NCBI GenBank assembly: GCA_026400835.1
Contig: JAPLOA010000049.1
Coordinates: 27,621-91,620 of the forward strand
Source: Planctomycetales bacterium
GTDB taxonomy: Bacteria > Planctomycetota > Planctomycetia > Planctomycetales > Planctomycetaceae
Length of the DNA stretch: 64,000 bases
Reading direction: 5' to 3'
Part shown: one piece after another, positions 9,485-18,423 of the stretch
Numbering within the stretch: position 1 is the first letter of the stretch
Layout of the letters: the number at the start of each line of letters is the position of its first letter
The notes under the pieces: generated by a model
Database searches by the model: none
Told to the model about the DNA's origin: nothing
The model's input: only the letters and a program-made list of their open reading frames with translations
Translations under genes and position numbers: made by a program

Positions 9485-10075
9485 CTAACTGGCATTTATG
9501 GACATGACACGGAGTACCGAAACAGGTAGCTTCCTGCCGGCGCTTCGAATCTCTCGAGTATCAATGACGAATTCGATCAACGCAGCATTCGTCAACGTTC
9601 CTCCGCCGTTACTCTGAAACTCCACGACGAACACATTCTTGTTTGATGAGATTATTCGGAACCTTCTGAACCCCTGACCAGCACTGCCTGAGCACTCAGC
9701 CCAGTCTCCGTTCATTACGACTGTCGTCAGGTCAAACTGATTTCGATTTTTCTTGACCGCATCCAAATTGATTTCGGTAACGACAGGCTGTTCCGAATCA
9801 GAATTCCAGCAGGTCACCAGTTCAAAAACGGCCGGATGAATCCTGCGAACGTCGGGTACGTCATCAGCCTTATCATCATTGCGAATGAGAGCCGCCGTCA
9901 GAAAGATAGCCACACTCAGGTACTGACTGATTGTTGTCACAAGAAGACAATCTGTTGAGAAAGGAAGAATAAAATCCGAGCCCGCAACAATCTGCTCGAT
10001 TAACTGTAACTCGGACACCGCTGCATGTCTGCCCGCGTTTTTTTTAGTCCAACCACTGAGGATTGACCCCGTCAA
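9485..10075 (-). CDS. Unrecognised protein, start uncertain
   Basis: I do not recognise this protein. The frame is open up to 10156, but its first 27 codons read through the GTCTCG-family repeat, so I place the start no earlier than the TTG at 10075; a GTG further in is also possible and no clear Shine-Dalgarno site decides it. The product of up to 196 residues has one hydrophobic stretch (TISQYLSVAIFLTAALI). The C-terminal half looks like an ordinary folded domain (FDLTTVVMNGDWAECSGS, then VEFQSNGGGTLTNAALIEFV). It is flanked on both sides by repeats of the same family, which may mean an isolated or decaying locus. Confidence 0.5.
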   Translation of the reverse strand: MTGSILSGWTKKNAGRHAAVSELQLIEQIVAGSDFILPFSTDCLLVTTISQYLSVAIFLTAALIRNDDKADDVPDVRRIHPAVFELVTCWNSDSEQPVVTEINLDAVKKNRNQFDLTTVVMNGDWAECSGSAGQGFRRFRIISSNKNVFVVEFQSNGGGTLTNAALIEFVIDTREIRSAGRKLPVSVLRVMSINAS

Positions 10076-10243
10076 AGCAGACGTCTCGCTCCGCCGAGAC
10101 GAAGCCTTGCAGCAGGCCCACTGCATGCTGTCCTCGGGGGCAAGAATCAAAAACACTCATCCATACAAAGTGCGGGGCGGCCCGGTTTTGCCAGCACCAT
10201 GTGCAAGAAGCAAGGCTCATCTCGGCGGAGCGAGATGGCTACA
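10076..10243. repeat. Inverted pair of GTCTCG-family repeats
   Basis: The left arm has palindrome GTCTCGCTCCGCCGAGAC at 10083-10100 followed by GAAGCCTTGC. The right arm, in the opposite orientation, has AAGGCTC then ATCTCGGCGGAGCGAGAT at 10218-10235 and GGCTAC. Spacer DNA of about 117 bases separates them and shows no coding signs. The pair lies upstream of the unrecognised CDS on the minus strand. Confidence 0.8.
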
Positions 10244-10297
10244 TTGATTCAGGAAAAAATCAACGTTGTTTGAAGCGCAGTGCTCTCGCGTAAAAGA

Positions 10298-12004
10298 CTA
10301 TTCCGGCACATAAATTCGGATGTCGTCGAAGTTGCCGATGTCGTCGAAGGAGCCGAAGCCAACTCGTCCTTCGCCAAAGGTCTTGTCGGTTGCGGTCATG
10401 GAGGGTGTCTTCAGATCATCGAAATAGACCGTGATTTCCCCGCTGTCGGCGTTGCGAATGATACGGGCTTGATGCCAGCCGTCGGTCCACGGAGTTCCCG
10501 CGGTGGTCTTTGTTGAGATCTTCTTACGAGCTTCGTTGTTCACGATAAAGATCTGATTCGCATGGTCATCCGCCTTCTTGCCGAAGTGCACGTAGTAAAG
10601 ATGGGAATCATCCTGATAGCCGAAGAACAGACACAGTGACTGATGATCATAAGTTGGAATCGTCGACTGAAACTTAATGTCCATCACAAAGCTGGAAACC
10701 TTAAGGTCGCGAATCAGATTCCGATTCAGAGGTGAGCGAAACGGTGGCTTGAAGTCGCTGTTGCGTTTGGTGAGAGCAATCACCTGATTTCCATTCTGTT
10801 CCAGAAGACTCCAGGCAGACTTGTCCGTAGGTTCGTAGCGATCGGTCGCTTTGTCTTCAAAATTGTGTTCGAAAACCAGCTTCATGCCGGCTGGTGGTTC
10901 AACATCGGCGGTCGCGGCTGCAAGTTCTTCACAATGAGCCAGAGCGATCAGGCAGTAAGCCGTGACCAGATTAGGATCACCTTCGTACCAGCGATCGGCT
11001 TCGTTCAGCCAGCTGCCGTTCTTCTGCTGCAGTGACGCAAGCTTGCCGGACAGCTCCTGCTTCCACAGATGCTTCGCGCCTTTGTCGTCTTCGAACTCTT
11101 CATTACCCAGCGCCGACATCGTTTTGGCCATCGTCTGGTAATAGTAGTACAGCCCCTGCTGGCCCATGTTTGGGTTTTCTTCGAGAGTGTAATGCTTCTT
11201 CAGCCAGGCGGTTGCGGCTTTCACACGTTGATCGTCTTTCGTCAGGCCCGCATAGATCATGCTCTTCAGGCCAGCATAAGTGATGCTGCCGTAGGATTTG
11301 TGACCGCCATTTTCCGTGGTGCCCGCTTTGGATTCACCACCTTTGGCCGGAGTATAGATGAAACCGCCGTCGTTCACTTTGCCGGCATACGGTAGTTGAT
11401 TGTGCTGTGACTCCAGATTCTGCGCCCGAGAAACGAAGATCAATGCTCGCTGCATGGCGGGATCATCATTAGCGACTCCCGCTTTCTTCAGTGCTTCGAT
11501 CAGGAATTGAGTATTCGACATGTCCGGACGCTGCTTGCTGTCGTAGCCGCCTCCGCCAAAGGCTCCGTCTGTTGTTTCGATGCCTTCGCCTTCGTCCCAC
11601 TGGAGACCTCGCAGAAAGTTCTCAGCCTTCTTGATCACATCGTTAAATCGACCGTCCGCGTTCGCTTCCGACAACGCCAGAATCGCGATGCAGGTTTCAT
11701 AGTTCTGATGACGACTTTCGGCAGTGTGAATTCCGCCCGAGGCCTGCTGCTTCGAAACGATGAAGTCGAGCCCCTTCTTCACCACAGCATCGTCGACACC
11801 TTTGCCGGACATCAACAGCGATGTTGTTACAAGGCCTGTGATACCGACAGCATCGGAATTCGTCCATGATCCATCGGCCGCTTGAGTGACCTCGAGAAAC
11901 TGCAGGCCCTTCTGCTGCATTTCATCGATCGTCTGCGCGGCGGCTGATACAGGTTCAGTAAAGAATAAAAGGCCACAGAGAACCGTCGTCAGTATTGTGC
12001 GCAT
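10298..12004 (-). CDS. Secreted prenyltransferase/squalene-oxidase-repeat protein with LamG-like C-terminus
   Basis: The 568-residue product has a signal peptide ending near SAAAQ (residue 24). Residues about 28-370 form alpha/alpha-toroid repeats of the squalene cyclase/prenyltransferase superfamily: QQKGLQFLEVTQAADGSWTN, GLDFIVSKQQASGGIHTAE, KLASLQQKNGSWLNEADRW. The motifs are the structural repeats, and I see no DxDD cyclase motif, so it is probably not a terpene cyclase. Residues about 380-568 look like a concanavalin-type jelly roll (DUF1080/LamG-like: FEHNFED, WHQARIIRNADSGEITVYFDD, VGFGSFDDIGNFDDI). The first half alone is common in Planctomycetes; the fusion suggests an extracellular glycan- or protein-binding role. 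Confidence 0.8.
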   Translation of the reverse strand: MRTILTTVLCGLLFFTEPVSAAAQTIDEMQQKGLQFLEVTQAADGSWTNSDAVGITGLVTTSLLMSGKGVDDAVVKKGLDFIVSKQQASGGIHTAESRHQNYETCIAILALSEANADGRFNDVIKKAENFLRGLQWDEGEGIETTDGAFGGGGYDSKQRPDMSNTQFLIEALKKAGVANDDPAMQRALIFVSRAQNLESQHNQLPYAGKVNDGGFIYTPAKGGESKAGTTENGGHKSYGSITYAGLKSMIYAGLTKDDQRVKAATAWLKKHYTLEENPNMGQQGLYYYYQTMAKTMSALGNEEFEDDKGAKHLWKQELSGKLASLQQKNGSWLNEADRWYEGDPNLVTAYCLIALAHCEELAAATADVEPPAGMKLVFEHNFEDKATDRYEPTDKSAWSLLEQNGNQVIALTKRNSDFKPPFRSPLNRNLIRDLKVSSFVMDIKFQSTIPTYDHQSLCLFFGYQDDSHLYYVHFGKKADDHANQIFIVNNEARKKISTKTTAGTPWTDGWHQARIIRNADSGEITVYFDDLKTPSMTATDKTFGEGRVGFGSFDDIGNFDDIRIYVPE

Positions 12005-12205
12005 CGTGGGTTCGCCGAACGAAAAGCTTGGGGTGGAAGAGCTCGTGTGCTCAGTATCATACTCACGGTTTGGACGTGCGGAATGACGCGACGCCCGGAA
12101 TTCCGGTCGGGGAGGCGACTTTCAGGGCATTGCGACAATGAGTCGCCGGGAACATTCACGTGGAATAGGCCGTTACCGCGGGTTTCGGCACGCTAGTGGG
12201 CCATA

Positions 12206-12269
12206 GTTTAACGGCAAGCCGCAGGCGATAGTTGTTTATTTCTGCAACGCCTGCGGCTTGCCGTTAAAC
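12206..12269. repeat. Perfect inverted pair of GTTTAAC-family repeats (64-base hairpin)
   Basis: Arms 12206-12227 and 12248-12269 are exact 22-base reverse complements around a 20-base AT-rich spacer. Transcribed, this would form a very stable hairpin. It occupies the space between the end of the DUF1501 gene and the start of the prenyltransferase-repeat gene, both on the minus strand. No other feature is seen in 12005-12294. Confidence 0.9.
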
Positions 12270-12294
12270 GATACAATGCAGGGCATCTCACTGA

Positions 12295-13749
12295 CTACGT
12301 CAGCCCCGGAATCGGTTCGCCGTGATAAACCTGATGCGGACGATTGACCTGGTCGTACCAAGCTACGGTTTGAGGCAGCCCGAGCGACTGATAGATCGTC
12401 GCGGCAAAATTCTCCGGAGTCTGCGGATCATACTCGGGATAGGCCCCAATCGAATCCGTCGCTCCCACAATTCGCCCGCCCTGAACACCACCGCCGGCAA
12501 GGAAAATCGACTGCACATTGCCCCAGTGATCTCGCCCAGCGGTTTTGTAATGGCTTGGCAGCAATGAGACCTTTGGAGTTCGCCCGAACTCACCGGCCAT
12601 GACAATCAGAGTATTCTCCAGCAGGCCCGACTCATGCAAATCATCCAGCAACGCGCTGAGAGCTCGATCGGTTGGCGGGAATAGATTATCGCGAAGATGT
12701 GGAAACGCGTTGCCGTGAGTATCCCAGGTTTCATCGTTGCCAAGATTGACCTGGACCAGATTCACTCCCGCTTCAACGAGTCGACGTGCCATCAGCAATG
12801 ACCAGCCGAAGGAATTCTTCCCGTAGCGATCCTGAACAGCATCATCAGCACGTGTTACATCCAGCGATTCACGCACTTTCGGATCGACCAGCAGTGAGAT
12901 CGCCCCCTGACGATAACGATCAAACTCCGTTGTGCTGGCTCCAGCTTCAAGTACGCTGCATTGACGTTCGAGCTGTCCCAGCAGGGAGACTCGTTTATCC
13001 AGTTGCGGGCGAGTCATCCCGTGGGGAAGGTTGAGGCTGGGAGCTTCGAAGATGCGAGCATCTTTGTCGCCTCGATCCTGATGATCAAATCGATGCGTCG
13101 GAAACGCGCCGTAAGACGTGGAATGAAACGGGGATGCTTCAATGAACCATGGATTGCGATTGGCTCCCATGATTCCGGAAAACTGCCCCGGAAGTACACG
13201 TCCGGAATAGTGGACCAACTGTTCAGGCAGCACCGCCGCTGTCGGCAGATTGTTGCGTGCCGTGGTGACGCCACCGGCGACTGCGGCGATACTTGGCCAG
13301 TCCAGAGGGCGAGGCAGACTGGGATTAAATCCCTGCGGCAGATCACTGCGCCCGGTGAGCATCATATGATGGCCGGCTGAGTGATCATTCGTTGTGTGCG
13401 ATAACGTTCGGCAGACAGACCAGAGTTGACTTCGCAGTGCGAGGCCCGGAAGGTGTTCGCAAATTTGCAGTCCGGGTGTTTGAGTTGCGATCGGCTGGAA
13501 CTCACCGCGAATCTCGGCCGGTGCATTTGGCTTCGGGTCAAAACTGTCATGCTGCGACAGCCCGCCAGACAAAAAAATGTAGATGCACGCACGGAACGGC
13601 TGTGAAGCAGACTGCGTTCCGGCCGCCATGGCCTGCAGGCCTGCCATATGATTCATACCGAGCCCAAGTAGCCCAATGCTTCCCGCCTGGACAGCATGAC
13701 GACGTGCGATTCGTGGATGATGGCAAGAGATAGAGTTGCTCGGCATCAT
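12295..13749 (-). CDS. DUF1501 family secreted protein, Tat-type signal
   Basis: The 484-residue product begins with an arginine pair and hydrophobic stretch (RRHAVQAGSIGLLGLG), as in twin-arginine signals of this family. DUF1501 members are sulfatase/alkaline-phosphatase-fold proteins abundant in Planctomycetes; here the family segments ACIYIFLSGGLSQHDSFDPK, HHMMLTGR and VMAGEFGRTP are present. The ATG at 13749 is preferred because GGAG sits 6 bases before it; the longer frame to 13764 needs a TTG and would cover that site. DUF1501 genes usually stand beside a DUF1549/DUF1553 gene, but the neighbour here is the haem-binding propeller gene, transcribed divergently. Substrate is unknown. Confidence 0.9.
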   Translation of the reverse strand: MMPSNSISCHHPRIARRHAVQAGSIGLLGLGMNHMAGLQAMAAGTQSASQPFRACIYIFLSGGLSQHDSFDPKPNAPAEIRGEFQPIATQTPGLQICEHLPGLALRSQLWSVCRTLSHTTNDHSAGHHMMLTGRSDLPQGFNPSLPRPLDWPSIAAVAGGVTTARNNLPTAAVLPEQLVHYSGRVLPGQFSGIMGANRNPWFIEASPFHSTSYGAFPTHRFDHQDRGDKDARIFEAPSLNLPHGMTRPQLDKRVSLLGQLERQCSVLEAGASTTEFDRYRQGAISLLVDPKVRESLDVTRADDAVQDRYGKNSFGWSLLMARRLVEAGVNLVQVNLGNDETWDTHGNAFPHLRDNLFPPTDRALSALLDDLHESGLLENTLIVMAGEFGRTPKVSLLPSHYKTAGRDHWGNVQSIFLAGGGVQGGRIVGATDSIGAYPEYDPQTPENFAATIYQSLGLPQTVAWYDQVNRPHQVYHGEPIPGLT

Positions 13750-14016
13750 CGGAAACTCCGGCAAGCTTGTGGACTCAGGGGGTGAATCAGGTGTGGGGCG
13801 GGATCTAAAGCTTAGTCAGATTTTTGCGATATGACAGCCCCAATCGAGGGCCCCGAACAGAATCTCGCTGGATATTTTTCAACCCTGTGGGGTGAGCAGA
13901 TTTGGTCGAATGTTCAGGCGCCTTAATTCCTTCGTGTTTCGTTTCTCGCGGTGTCGAATTCAGGGTATCCTTCAGGTCCTCGGCGTTATGCCACAACCTG
14001 CCTTCGGAGCCTCTCC

Positions 14017-17000
14017 ATGTCTGCCTTGTCGATGTTCTCCCTGCCGATTGTGTGTCTTGTGGGTCTGCTGTTTCAGGACGCACCTCGTCCTGATCTCGTG
14101 AATTCGATCGAACAACAACGTGGCGGGAGACACTGGATTGATCAGCCGACGGATCCTCCGAAGTCTCCGGAAGAATCCTTCAAGTGCTTTCAGATTGAGC
14201 CCGGATTCAAAATCGAGCTGGTGGCGTGCGAGCCCCTGGTGATGGATCCGGTGGCGATTGACTTTGATCACAAAGGACGAATGTTTGTTGTTGAGTACGG
14301 CGACTATCCCATCGGCCCGAAGGATCCCGAAGCGAAAGCGTTGTCACAGGTGGTGCTGCTGGAAGACACCGATGCCGATGGTCGGATGGATAAGCGAACG
14401 GTCTACGCCCCGCATCTGAAGTTTTGCCACAGCCTGCTGGCGTTTCGAGATGGCGTACTGGCCTGCACGGAAACTCAGATCATGTATCTGGCCGATACCG
14501 ATGGTGATAACGTCGCGGATGTGCGAGAAGTCTGGTTCGATGGATTTACACCGGCTCATCCGCAAATGCAGATCGGGTGTCCTCGTTACGGTTTCGACAA
14601 CTGGATTTATCTGACCTACGGCCACGGCAAAATCCGTTGTACTCGACCTGGATTTGAAACGACTGAGCCCGTTGAGATTCCTCGTGTCGATTTCCGATTT
14701 CATCCAGACACGATGAAGTTCGAAGCGATCTCCGGAGCTGGTCAGTTCGGCAACACAATTGATAACTTCGGGCATCGCTATTTCAGTTCAAACCGCAATC
14801 CGATCATGACTGATGTTCTGTCGCTGGCTGAGGTGCAGCAGAATCCGTTTGCGGGAGTGAGTGTTGGGCATACCGATGTCGGGCCGGCCGGTGAGAAGAC
14901 TCGTGTGTATCCCATTGTTCCGATGAAGAGCAATTGGCTTTCTCACGCAGGCACTCACACGTCAGCCTGCGGAGTCACGGCCTATCGCGGCGGACAGTTT
15001 GGTCCCGAGTCCGACTATAGCGTCTTTGTCTGTGAGCCTGTCGGTCACCTGGTGACTCGAAACATCATCGAATCGATGGGCGGCACGGTCACATCTCGCC
15101 GAGCCCGTGAAAACGCGGATTTTCTTGCATCGACTGACACTTGGTTTCGCCCAGCGAGTCTGGCAACAGGCCCTGACGGTGCCTTGTATTTGGCGGACAT
15201 GTATCGCTTGTGGGTCGAGCATCCTAAGTTCGTGCCGGATGATGTGGCGGCTAAGATGGACTGGCGAGCCGGTGAAGATAAAGGTCGCATCTGGCGAATC
15301 GTTGCGGAGAAGGCTCCTGACGTGAAGCCGTTTGTGACTCCAAAGACCACCGAAGATCTGGTGACGATGCTCAGCGATGGCAACGGCTGGCGAAGAATGC
15401 TGGCTCAGCGATTGCTGGTGGAAGGCAAGCGATCGGATGCAGAGAAGTCGTTGCGAGCTGAAGTGAGGAATGCAGCGCAGCCCTCGGGGGGATCGTTGTT
15501 TCGCAAGGCTCCACTCCATTCTTTGTGGACGTTGAATGGACTTGGCCTCTTGAACGCTGAGGATCTGCAGGCGGCCACTTCGATGACAATCGACGGTGGC
15601 CCGATCGGGACACTGAACCGAGATGCTGTCAAACTGATCCGCATGGAGCATTCCGGCAACAAGGATCTGCAGGCCAGTGTTGCTCGTCAGTTGGGAAATC
15701 CAAATGGTGAAACACGCATGCAGGCAATTCTTGCATACGACTGGACGAATCCCGAGATCACCTCAATGCGGGACTTCGCGGCCCATAACATCGACGACGT
15801 TTGGCTTCAGCGAGCTTTGTTGATGGCCGCGCCAAATCGTGCGGCGGACCTGGCTTCTGCGGTGGTTTATCACTCTCGGAAGGATGCTGCGACCGCTGCA
15901 ACTCGCACGGACTTTCTTCGCCAACTGGCCTTGAACGTGGCCGTGCGAGGTGATGTTGAACAATTGAAAAAGCTGGCCGGTGTCGTCGGTGAAAGTCCGG
16001 AATCGGGACTTTGGTGGCAAACGGCGATTGTCATTGGGTTGGCCGACGGATTGCCTCGCTGTCAGAACGCGGAAATCCCAAAGAGCCTGGCTGCGTTTCT
16101 TCAGACGCCGCCCACAGAGCTAGAGGATTCTGTGTCGCCGATTGAAAAGGTCGTGAAGCTCGCCTCGGAAACGGCCGTGAACAAATCTCTCAGCGATGTT
16201 GATCGCATCGCTGCCATGGGCCTGATGTCTCATCTCCCTCCGGAAGCCCTGACGACAGCTCTGGAAGCGTTGGTAAAGCCGGGCGAATCATCGGGATGTC
16301 AACGAGCGGCCATCGACGCGGCGCGTCGCAGTGGCCGACCGGAATTGTCTGCCATCGTGCTGGCTCACTGGGAGCAATTGAATCCTCAGTCTCGCTCGGC
16401 CGCTCTGGACCTGTTGCTGATGCGCAAGGAGTCTGTCACGGAACTTCTGAAGACGATGGCGGCCGGCACGATTTCCTCGTCAGCGGTTTCCATCGATCAG
16501 CGATTAATTCTGCTGCAGCATCCGGACGAAACCATTCGCATGACCGCGATTGCGTTGTTCGGTGGAACGGTTTCGGCGAATCGAAAGGCCGTCGCTGAAG
16601 AGTATGCAAAAGCTCTGGAACTGAAGGGCGACGTGACTCGTGGAGCGGCCATCTTCGAAAAGACCTGCAGCAAATGCCATCGCATTGGAACAGTCGGCCA
16701 CAACGTTGGGCCTGACATCAGCGATACTCGAGCTCGTGCCAGAGATGCTTTGCTGTACGACGTGCTGGATCCAAACCGACGAGTTGACCCGCAGTTTACC
16801 GAATACGTCGTGGTGACCACCGATGGGCGACTGCTGAACGGCCTGATGATTGCAGAATCGACAGACTCGGTCACACTTCGCCAGCCCGAAGGTCGTGAGC
16901 AAACGATTGCTCGCAGTGACATCGAGGAATTTAAGACAACGAACAAGTCTTTGATGCCCGAAGGAATTGAACGCGACGTGACCGTGGAACAAATGGCCGA

Positions 17001-17028
17001 CGTGCTGGAGTTCCTGAAGGGGCGATAA
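14017..17028 (+). CDS. PVC-type haem-binding propeller protein (membrane-bound dehydrogenase family)
   Basis: The 1003-residue product starts with a signal peptide or anchor (MSALSMFSLPIVCLVGLLFQ). Residues about 60-430 form a beta-propeller like soluble glucose dehydrogenases (DFDHKGRMFVVEYGDYP, LATGPDGALYLADMYR). A HEAT-like helical region covers about 450-860. A C-terminal cytochrome c domain carries C-S-K-C-H near residue 884 and the planctomycete haem-binding ending (DGRLLNGLMIAESTDSVTLR). The family is a presumed periplasmic dehydrogenase of sugars or alcohols. A GGAG site 8 bases before the ATG at 14017 supports this start over the GTG at 13951. The gene diverges from the DUF1501 gene, so they may share a control region. 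Confidence 0.9.
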   Translation: MSALSMFSLPIVCLVGLLFQDAPRPDLVNSIEQQRGGRHWIDQPTDPPKSPEESFKCFQIEPGFKIELVACEPLVMDPVAIDFDHKGRMFVVEYGDYPIGPKDPEAKALSQVVLLEDTDADGRMDKRTVYAPHLKFCHSLLAFRDGVLACTETQIMYLADTDGDNVADVREVWFDGFTPAHPQMQIGCPRYGFDNWIYLTYGHGKIRCTRPGFETTEPVEIPRVDFRFHPDTMKFEAISGAGQFGNTIDNFGHRYFSSNRNPIMTDVLSLAEVQQNPFAGVSVGHTDVGPAGEKTRVYPIVPMKSNWLSHAGTHTSACGVTAYRGGQFGPESDYSVFVCEPVGHLVTRNIIESMGGTVTSRRARENADFLASTDTWFRPASLATGPDGALYLADMYRLWVEHPKFVPDDVAAKMDWRAGEDKGRIWRIVAEKAPDVKPFVTPKTTEDLVTMLSDGNGWRRMLAQRLLVEGKRSDAEKSLRAEVRNAAQPSGGSLFRKAPLHSLWTLNGLGLLNAEDLQAATSMTIDGGPIGTLNRDAVKLIRMEHSGNKDLQASVARQLGNPNGETRMQAILAYDWTNPEITSMRDFAAHNIDDVWLQRALLMAAPNRAADLASAVVYHSRKDAATAATRTDFLRQLALNVAVRGDVEQLKKLAGVVGESPESGLWWQTAIVIGLADGLPRCQNAEIPKSLAAFLQTPPTELEDSVSPIEKVVKLASETAVNKSLSDVDRIAAMGLMSHLPPEALTTALEALVKPGESSGCQRAAIDAARRSGRPELSAIVLAHWEQLNPQSRSAALDLLLMRKESVTELLKTMAAGTISSSAVSIDQRLILLQHPDETIRMTAIALFGGTVSANRKAVAEEYAKALELKGDVTRGAAIFEKTCSKCHRIGTVGHNVGPDISDTRARARDALLYDVLDPNRRVDPQFTEYVVVTTDGRLLNGLMIAESTDSVTLRQPEGREQTIARSDIEEFKTTNKSLMPEGIERDVTVEQMADVLEFLKGR

Positions 17029-17046
17029 GAGGGGATTCGGCTTGTA

Positions 17047-17216
17047 GCGTTGGCTTTAGCCAACGGTGCAGTACACTAACTCGACTTTCACCAATCCAGT
17101 CTGTTGACGCCACTCAGCTTGCCTGAGTGGTGAAGACTTTGGACAGTCGAACTTACTCCAATGCCGACTGAAGTCGGCACTACAGGATAAGAATGTCGAC
17201 TGAAGTCGGCACTACG
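17047..17216. repeat. Cluster of four small hairpin repeats upstream of holB
   Basis: Four palindromes follow one another: CGTTGGCT/AGCCAACG (17048-17065), CCACTCAG/CTGAGTGG (17110-17130), and two direct copies of GCCGACTGAAGTCGGC type (17163-17178 and about 17194-17216, each followed by ACTAC). They fill the gap between the haem-binding propeller gene and holB. The longest open frame of holB begins inside the last copy, which argues that its true start is further in. Confidence 0.75.
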
Positions 17217-17270
17217 AATTGGCAATCGTACGCTCGTTGTTGGCAATCGATAAGAGGAACAGGTTTATCT

Positions 17271-18329
17271 GTGACATCCGCGTGGGACGCATTAAAAGGG
17301 CATCAGGAACAGCGAGCGTTGTTCGAACGTTCGGTGCAGCGCGGGCGGTTGTCGCATGCGTATGTTCTGGCGGGATCGGATGGCATCGGTAAGCGAAAGT
17401 TCGCTCGATTGCTGGCTCAGTCGATGTTCTGTCGCGAGCGTAAGCCTGATGAGATCGACGCCTGCGGTGAATGCCGAGCGTGTCGCAGTTTTATCGCGGG
17501 CACCTGGCCCGACTATATTGAGATCGGCCTTCCGGCCGGCAAATCCGTCATCCCGATTGAACTCATCGCGGGTGATAGCGACAAACGAGGCCGTGAGGGT
17601 TTGTGCTTTGAGTTGTCGATGTCTCCACAAGCGTCTGATCGCCGAGTCGCCATTATCAACGATGCGCATCGGATGAATGCCGAAGGAGCGAACTCGCTGC
17701 TGAAGACTCTGGAGGAACCACCCTCACAGGCTTTGATTCTGCTGGTCTGCGACAATCCGGATTCGTTGCTGCCAACGATTCGATCACGCTGTCAGGTGGT
17801 GCGATTCTTCCCGCTGACCGAGACCGATGTGAAAGATATCCTGATTGCCGAAGAGATGGTGGAGAGTCCCGAAGAAGCGGCCACGATCGCCGCCATGGCC
17901 GAAGGCAGCATTACTCTGGCTGCACAGTTGTTGAATCCGGACCTGCGACAGCTTCGCCAACTGATCAGTCAACAGCTTGATCAACTGGAGAACATGAAGC
18001 CTGTGGAGGTTTCTAAACAAGTCACTGATGAGCTGGAACGAATCTCATCCGGAGCCGATGAACAGCGTCGCAACGGACAATGGCTGCTGCGATTTGTCGC
18101 AGAGGTTCTGAATGGTCGTTTGCGACGACTAACCTCGGGAGATTTCTCCGACCCGTTGTTGAAGCGATTTGGCGTTCGCAACGGCGTTGATATGCTGGCC
18201 CCGTTACTGGATCGAGTGATCTCGGCGGCTCATCAGATCGAAGGCAATTCGCCGGTCAGATTGGTGCTCGAAGCCATGTTCGACGACATCGCTCGGCAAC
18301 TACGACTTGGGCCGATTTCTGCGAGATAG
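17271..18329 (+). CDS. holB: DNA polymerase III delta prime subunit (clamp-loader ATPase)
   Basis: The 352-residue product is an AAA+ clamp-loader subunit that helps load the beta sliding clamp during replication. It opens with the family's WDALKGHQEQRALFERSVQRGRLSHAYVL type of segment. A P-loop-like GSDGIGKRKF follows, then a four-cysteine zinc module (C-x12-C-x2-C-x2-C), NSLLKTLEEPPSQALILLVCDNP and the SRC motif in TIRSRCQ. C-terminal helical collar residues follow to the end. The GTG at 17271 follows a purine-rich stretch (AGAGGAA); the longer frame from 17193 starts in a repeat and would add 26 residues foreign to the family. In this P-loop the residue after GK is arginine rather than Ser/Thr, as delta prime subunits often show when catalytically weak. 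Confidence 0.9.
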   Translation: MTSAWDALKGHQEQRALFERSVQRGRLSHAYVLAGSDGIGKRKFARLLAQSMFCRERKPDEIDACGECRACRSFIAGTWPDYIEIGLPAGKSVIPIELIAGDSDKRGREGLCFELSMSPQASDRRVAIINDAHRMNAEGANSLLKTLEEPPSQALILLVCDNPDSLLPTIRSRCQVVRFFPLTETDVKDILIAEEMVESPEEAATIAAMAEGSITLAAQLLNPDLRQLRQLISQQLDQLENMKPVEVSKQVTDELERISSGADEQRRNGQWLLRFVAEVLNGRLRRLTSGDFSDPLLKRFGVRNGVDMLAPLLDRVISAAHQIEGNSPVRLVLEAMFDDIARQLRLGPISAR

Positions 18330-18364
18330 AGTCTAATTTTGTAGACTGGCCACTCTTGTCCAAT

Positions 18365-18393
18365 AAAAAACGACGGGCAGAAATACCCGTCGT
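18365..18393 (-). terminator. Rho-independent terminator of the PQQ-propeller gene
   Basis: An 8-bp stem (ACGACGGG 18370-18377 with CCCGTCGT 18386-18393) reads on the minus strand into TTTTTT. It lies 30 bases beyond the stop of the minus-strand gene, and could also serve the converging holB. Confidence 0.8.
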
Positions 18394-18423
18394 ACTTTGA
18401 GTCGCCTCGTGGATTGGCGGATC

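Noticed and set aside
10298..12004. Squalene-hopene cyclase
   Set aside because: The toroid repeats are there but the DxDD catalytic motif is not, and the protein has a secretion signal and a jelly-roll tail.
13951..14016. Extended N-terminus of the haem-binding propeller protein
   Set aside because: The 22 extra residues would precede the signal peptide, and GGAG lies correctly placed before the ATG at 14017.
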